A model generated the notes under the pieces. It was not told where the DNA came from, did no database searches, and worked only from the letters and a program-made list of their open reading frames with translations. A DNA stretch of 13,373 nucleotides, taken from Podochytrium sp. JEL0797. Its lineage: Eukaryota > Chytridiomycota > Chytridiomycetes > Chytridiales > Chytriomycetaceae. Numbering within the stretch: the first letter of the stretch is position 1; each line of letters begins with the position of its first letter. The stretch lies in NCBI GenBank assembly GCA_027596195.1, contig JADGJG010000728.1, forward strand, positions 1 to 13,373. The letters run 5' to 3'. The translations under genes and the position numbers were made by a program. This document shows, one piece after another, positions 8,730-13,373 of the stretch.

Positions 8730-10417
8730 ATGGCTACTCTCCCCCCTCTCAAGGTTGCATCCGACCGCTCCATGGCTCCCCTCAAGTCCCCCATCGCACG
8801 CGCGGACGGCGGCAAAATCAACACGCAGATCCCCACGGCCGAAAAGCCGATTCTCCAAAGCCTCTACCGCTTCCGCCAGTCCCTCGCACAGCTACGCAAA
8901 GAGTCACACGACGCCCTCACTCTTGCCGACATCAATGCAAAGGGTGCCGAACTCGCCGACATTGTCCAAACCTTGGAAACCGTGCGCCACTCGTCCACCA
9001 CCCACGAAATCGACCCCAACGAGCCTCTCAACCTCGTGGATGCCGTGCTGGATCAAGCCTGGATGTCCATGTTTGCTTTGTGGTCCAAGATTGGCGGTGT
9101 GGACGGTTCCGTGTACCCAACTTATGTCTCGCTCGTGAGTCTCGCGCGTTCGGCGGAGGCGCTTCGCGCTTCGGAAGCGTGGACGGCAGAGGAGGTGGAA
9201 TCGCTATCGGAACGTCTGCGGGTTCTCGATGAATCGGTTGCGGCCGCCGAGGGAAAGTTTGTCGCGACTGAGATTGTCAATGCGGCTGGTTTGGGCGACA
9301 AGGTTCCAAGTGGACAAGCCATCATGACTTCTCTGCTCAACAGAGTGCACAGAGTCGTTGCGTTGATGAATGCGGATATCGATTCCGTCGCGTCTGATCT
9401 CGTGCCACTTCAAACTGAGCTGGAAGGATTCCTCAAGCAACTCTCGGGGATGCCCAAGACCGAGTACAGCATGGACAGTTTGGCCGTTATTTCCAAGAGA
9501 TTGCATGCTATTGATGCTGGAAGAGGGTGAGCTTTCTCTGTTACCGAATCGCTTGTCGCGTTCCGATCATCTGACTTTTATTTTCCAGAGCGACCGGCAA
9601 CTTCCGCGGAACCGAATCCAAAGCCGGCCAAGCCACTGTTTCCGGAACGTTGAACGCCTGTTTTGACAAACTCAACCTCCTCGTTGCCAACTTGGATCCA
9701 GTCACCGACTCCTCCCCGCTCTACGAATCCTACAGATCTCTCCTGACGATCCACTCGGAGCTGGCCACCATGCTCAACAACACACAGCTGAGAAGCAACC
9801 TCAAATCCCTCTCAACAGCCCTCGCGTTTGTCCAATCCAAACTCCAAGACCTCGAACTCCAACGCGTGGACGGCGCGTTTGTCCCTTCGGGATCGACGTT
9901 TGAAGTGGCCGTCAAACTCCCCGGCCAAGCCACAATGCATAAGCTCCTGCACGATTGTCACGCCAAGATTTCGAAACTCGTGGAACCGATTTCTGTGCCA
10001 GTTGGGGAGGCGTTGTTGCCCACTTATGAGTTGCTGTTCAAGCAGAGAACGAGATTGCGCAAGTTGAGAACGTGGGCTAGTGCGGGTTGGAATGTGCGTG
10101 AGGATTTGAGTAAAGTGCAGGAGGTTCTCAAGTCGGTGGATGCGACCAAGGTTTGTTCAATGAATATTCCCTGTTGACACACACTTTGTTGACAAACTCT
10201 TCTACCTCGCATGTAGATCAAGGGTCTTTACGCCGGCAACAGACTCAGTTCGTACCATGATTCATTGACCAGTGGGATCCCCTTCGCGTCCGCCTTCTCG
10301 CACCCCACGGCTGCCGACGCTGTGTATTTCCCGCAAGTTCCCAACGGACAGGCTACGGTCGCTGCTCTTGCGGATGAGTGTGATTCGCTAGTGTGGTGCA
10401 TCAACTGCATGTTATGA
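8730..10417 (+). CDS. UPF0662/DUF2408-like helical repeat protein (fungal, function unknown)
   Basis: Three exons, 8730-9526, 9589-10150 and 10217-10417, encode 519 residues. Introns are 9527-9588 (GTGAGC...CCAG, branch CTGAC, phase 2) and 10151-10216 (GTTTGT...GTAG, phase 0). The protein is almost wholly alpha-helical and contains a recurring unit beginning GQA[TI][MV], at residues 195, 279, 378 and 497, each followed by a helix ending in a Leu/Val-rich patch (for example GQATMHKLLHDCHAKISKL). Between units come LxPxYxxL-like helices and LELQRVDGAFV. This pattern matches my recollection of the fungal UPF0662 family (DUF2408; yeast YPL260W, fission yeast SPAC30C2.08), which lacks a settled biochemical role. 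The last unit ends soon after GQATVAALADECDSL. The start is the ATG at 8730 in a good context (CCAAAAATGG); the frame is open further upstream, but that part looks like 5' UTR. Confidence 0.65.
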
Positions 10418-10650
10418 CTTCCGAATGGCCTTGCTTTACTTCCTTTTTTGTATTCTTTTCTGCTCAGATAAAATGTACCAAATCCCTTCCAAAATATGTC
10501 TGTCCTTTCACAATCATTCTATTGCGGCTTCCGCAAATAAGCTCGTCATTCGCAATCATGCTCTCGAACCTTTCCAATTCCTCAAAGGGGAAGGTAGATT
10601 TAGAAATGTGAATCAATACTAAGTACAATGTTTTTTGACAACGAATATAT

Positions 10651-10724
10651 CCTCCGCTAGCTCAGTTGGTTAGAGCGTGGTGCTAATAACGCCAAGGTCA
10701 CAGGTTCGATCCCTGTGCGGAGCA
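10651..10724 (+). tRNA. tRNA-Ile, anticodon AAU
   Basis: This 74-nt sequence folds as a cloverleaf. The anticodon stem is TGGTG/CGCCA around loop CTAATAA, with anticodon AAT at 10685-10687. The T arm is ACAGG/CCTGT with loop TTCGATC. Both internal promoters are clear: A box TAGCTCAGTTGG and B box GGTTCGATCCC. The acceptor stem pairs for six of seven positions, but position 1 is C facing C72, where G1 is usual. The discriminator is A and no CCA is encoded. T-runs follow from 10725 for RNA polymerase III termination. The anticodon is A34 (read as inosine), as in eukaryotic cytosolic tRNA-Ile. Confidence 0.93.
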
Positions 10725-11169
10725 TTTTCATTTTTTCCACAGTGAAAAATTGTTTTTCGACGTTTTGACTATGGGAAGGCATGAGATCATTTGATTCAGA
10801 TCTCATGGAGTAAAACGCGATTCAATCCCCGCCGGTTCTCACCTTTTTCTCTTCCGTTGGAGAATGGGGTTCACTTTCGAGTAGAAAGATCACACGCGTA
10901 TGTGTGCGCAATTGGAGTTTGGGTTTAATTGGTTGAGATTCCATTGAGTACGGCGCGTTTCCATTTTGGTATGATCGAGATCCATATTATTAACAATTAA
11001 AGGTTATTCCTGGGTTATTCCACTCTCGTTGCCAACCGGTCCCCCTTCCAAATACCATGTTCTTCACCCCCAAACGTCTCCGTGGTTCTCAACAAACGTC
11101 AACTTGCTTCTCCCGTGGCTCGAGCGGAATAGTCCTTCTCTCAGCACCAACGCATCTCTGGATCTAAAC
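10725..11169. other. Intergenic region downstream of tRNA-Ile
   Basis: I find no supported gene here. It holds the poly-T terminator of the tRNA, a 9-bp inverted repeat (CATGAGATC at 10780-10788 against GATCTCATG at 10799-10807), and mixed-composition sequence running to the 3' end of the GH5-like gene, whose probable polyadenylation signal is at 11170-11175 on the minus strand. Confidence 0.5.
10780..10807. repeat. 9-bp perfect inverted repeat with 10-nt loop
   Basis: CATGAGATC at 10780-10788 pairs with GATCTCATG at 10799-10807 across a 10-nt loop. It lies about 55 bp past tRNA-Ile and is followed at about 10817 by GCGATTCAATCCCC, which loosely resembles a tRNA B box. It could be a decayed tRNA or a chance hairpin. 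Confidence 0.3.
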
Positions 11170-11175
11170 TTTATT
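11170..11175 (-). terminator. Probable polyadenylation signal AATAAA (minus strand)
   Basis: TTTATT on plus reads AATAAA on minus, 122 nt past the TAA of the GH5-like gene. It is the best 3' end signal seen for that gene. Confidence 0.4.
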
Positions 11176-11297
11176 ATTCTTTGACGAAAAAGACTTGGGT
11201 CGCCCCCCGTCCTGCCTTTCAATTTTGGAAGTGGAAGGTCGGAGAATACATGACCAACCATTGCACCAACTTCCCCCCTGCTATTCATAGATGGACC

Positions 11298-13108
11298 TTA
11301 ATTCCCCACCGTCACATTCACAACCCCACTATAAACTCCACCACCACCCTCATTCACCCCCACCACGCGATACCACACCGTCCCATTCGCAACCGCCACA
11401 CCACCCGCCACCGAATCCTCCACCAACACACTCCCTTCCACAACCGCATCACTGACTCCTTCCGCGACAACGTGAAACCCCGTGTTATCTCCACTCGAAC
11501 ATATTTCAAAACCCCTGACACACCGCTCGACGGTGTAGTTCCTCGCACCGGCACTTCCGCGCCACTTCAACTGCACACTCTTCCCTCCCACAACAACAAG
11601 AGGTGTCAACAATACCGGAGCGATCCGCGGCGCCTGCAACCCCTCCATCTCGCCACCCCGACTCCCACCCGCAAAAGACCGCATCAAATCCACCACCTCA
11701 ACCTGATCCCCACCATACACCCCAAACCCTGGAAAATGATAACTCTCATACCCTTGCAACTCCCGATGATTATAAAACCCATCATACCTCGATCGAAACC
11801 GGAGCGACCAGATCAACGCGCCGAGTGCGTTTGTTGCCGCAACGGCGGAGAGGAGGCCATGGAATTCTTGCGGGGAGGCGAGCCCGAATTCGCCGACAAA
11901 AAAGAGCTTGCTGTGGGATGTGATAAGGGTGTAGTCGGATTGGAAGCGGGTTGCGTAGGTCGGGGGGTGGAGGAGTCGGGTGGCCGTGAGGATGTTGGCG
12001 ATGAGGGAGGCGAGGAAGGTGAGGAGGAGGAGGGATAGTATGATGAGGGTGGTGAGTTTACGGAAGTTGCGTTTGGAGGGAGGTGGGGGGTCCTATGGGG
12101 GTGTTGGTAAGAGTTCAAGTTTTACATTCACATAGGAGATGGAGGGGAGTTTGAGTTATTCACCTCACTCAGTTCCACTCTATCGGCACGTAGAGAAACC
12201 ATCTCATGCAAACTATGCACCAATGGTTTCGTCTCGGACCGCGGGGACAATCCGAACCGCGTCGGCTGGTAACGAATCCAAACTAAAAGACCCACCCCAA
12301 CCACCACAGACCCCACCCAAAACGCCCCACCAACCCCAATCGCAATCTCATCCCGCTCCGTCAACGGAAGCTGATAATAATGGCCCGTGAACGCATCAAT
12401 CGTGGATTCGTTGAACGAGAGCGGGTCCCACCCGTAGAGACTGTAGGATCCGTCGACAACGAGTTGAGAGACTTTGATTTCGTTCTTGAGTAGGCGGGAG
12501 ACGCTGTGCGTCCATGTGGAGGGGACGGGGGATCCCGGTTGGCCTAATTCGTTGCCCGTTTCCCATGCGTATACGGCGGGATCGGAGCGGTAGGGAACTC
12601 CGGAAATGGTGTTGTTGCGGGTCGTGACGAAAGAAACGACTTGCAGAAAGTTGGCGAGGATCGGTTCGTTGGTGTAAAAGATCGAGGCAGGTTGATTGTG
12701 CAAACGACAAAAGGCAGGGATGCCGCCCCACCACTGGTATTGATCAATGAACGGAATGATGACTTGAATGCCGTGTGTGGATGCCAACGCCATCGCCGAG
12801 TCCAACGCTTCAAACAGGGCACGGTTCGCAACGAGGGCCGGGTTCTTCGTGCCCGGAATCAGGATCCAATTCGAATCAGGAGGAGTTGTGGATGCAGTGC
12901 CGATATGGTATGGCATTGTGGGGTTGTTGACGGGGTCTTGGATGGCGAGGGTGTAGATTCGAGTTACGTTGCCGAGCGGACCCAGTTGTTGGAGCGCTGA
13001 GAGGGCATCGGTTTGTTCAAAGGTGTTGGGTATCCGCCAGTGGCTTGAGGTGTTGTAGACGGCGTCTTCGATGAGGTGGAGGTTTGGGACGTTAAACGAA
13101 AAGAACAT
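11298..13108 (-). CDS. GH5 mannanase-like protein with internal transmembrane hairpin and FN3-like C-terminus
   Basis: Two exons, 13108-12164 and 12092-11298, with a 71-nt intron (GTGAAT...ATAG, phase 0), encode 579 residues. The first exon carries the front of a GH5 TIM barrel: FFSFNVPNLHLIED (2-15), RIYTLAIQDP (50-59), IIPFIDQYQWWGG (117-129), ETGNELG with probable acid/base E187, and GHYY (242-245). The rest of the barrel is in exon two: FFVGEFG with probable nucleophile E383, LIWSLR with the conserved Trp W410, and ESYHFPGF. Between the glutamates lie two hydrophobic segments, about 255-278 and 328-350, flanking a basic loop of about 49 residues. Residues about 468-579 look like a fibronectin type III domain. 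The family acts on beta-mannans or related beta-glucans. The start at 13108 is the only ATG after an in-frame stop; it leaves no signal peptide, so a 5' exon may be missing. Confidence 0.78.
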
Positions 13109-13278
13109 GATCAACACTCCGATTCGAAGGTTTCGAAAAGGTTTGAAAAACGTTTGAAAAGCACATTAGAATGAACCATCCGAGCTTCCAATACGATGTT
13201 CAAAGGTGTGGTGTAGCCCGCTAACGAGCTCAAAACCTCTACAAAACTTTAAAGAAAAGAAAGATTCAACGAAAAAAT
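13109..13278. other. Spacer between GH5-like gene and tRNA-Ser
   Basis: This 170-nt stretch must hold the promoter of the GH5-like gene if its start at 13108 is right. The minus-strand frame entering that start stays open for about 23 codons upstream before a TAA and holds no other ATG. I see no clear upstream exon with a signal peptide. Confidence 0.35.
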
Positions 13279-13360
13279 CGTCCCGCACAGGATTCGAACC
13301 TGCGCTCCCAGAGGGAAACGCCTTAGCAGGGCGCCGCGTTAACCACTCCGCCAACGGGAC
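13279..13360 (-). tRNA. tRNA-Ser, anticodon GCU
   Basis: This 82-nt cloverleaf on the minus strand has a long variable arm, as in class II tRNAs. The acceptor stem is GTCCCGT/GCGGGAC, all seven pairs formed with one T-G pair. The anticodon stem is GCGCC/GGCGT around loop CTGCTAA, giving anticodon GCT at 13327-13325, which reads AGC and AGU. The variable arm contains TCCC/GGGA pairing, and the B box is GGTTCGAATCC. The discriminator is G, the usual serine identity base, and no CCA is encoded. A T-run follows on the minus strand (13277-13272), as a polymerase III terminator. Confidence 0.95.
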
Positions 13361-13373
13361 TTGTTGTTAAAAT

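Noticed and set aside
11181..12038. 285-codon open frame on the plus strand
   Set aside because: It lies antisense to the GH5-like second exon, is His/Thr/Pro-rich without any domain, and reflects codon bias of the real gene on the other strand.
12128..12163. GH5 gene truncated by a stop at 12128, or two separate genes
   Set aside because: The stop lies inside a well-formed 71-nt phase-0 intron (12163-12093); both halves together make one GH5 barrel with both catalytic glutamates.

Overview
The window is nuclear DNA of a eukaryote, most likely a fungus. Nearly every gene is broken by short spliceosomal introns: I can place 14, of 48 to 104 nt, with GT donors, AG acceptors and often a CTAAC/CTGAC-like branch site. 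One gene matches a protein family known mainly from fungi (UPF0662/DUF2408), another is the Mediator subunit MED21, and the two tRNAs are eukaryotic in type (Ile-AAU; Ser-GCU with a long variable arm, no encoded CCA). The intron-rich, compact layout would suit an early-diverging fungus such as a chytrid, but that is inference.

Layout, left to right. (a) 1-374 (+): the end of a basic, probably nuclear protein. (b) 375-831: AT-rich intergenic DNA with a cluster of four G7-11/C3-5 palindromic elements. (c) 832-1452 (+): a three-exon single-domain universal stress protein. (d) 5464-1528 (-): a large (1278 aa) Ser/Pro-rich disordered protein in three exons, convergent with (c). (e) 6533-5683 (-): MED21 in six exons. 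(f) 6570-8568 (+): a serine beta-lactamase-fold protein whose catalytic Ser and Lys appear to be replaced, followed by a lipocalin-like domain and a proline-rich tail with SH3- and WW-type ligand motifs. It starts only 36 bp from MED21, head to head. (g) 8730-10417 (+): a UPF0662/DUF2408-like helical repeat protein in three exons. (h) 10651-10724 (+): tRNA-Ile(AAU). (i) 13108-11298 (-): a GH5 mannanase-like protein with an FN3-like C-terminus, whose catalytic barrel is interrupted by two predicted membrane helices. (j) 13360-13279 (-): tRNA-Ser(GCU).

The genes do not form one pathway. They look like an ordinary compact fungal neighbourhood of housekeeping genes (MED21, tRNAs, UPF0662, USP) mixed with lineage-specific ones. 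The two proteins most worth attention are the probable pseudo-beta-lactamase with an adaptor-like tail and the GH5 enzyme with a transmembrane hairpin inserted between its two catalytic glutamates. Exon boundaries were derived by hand from splice signals, reading phase and family similarity; no searches or structure predictions were run.
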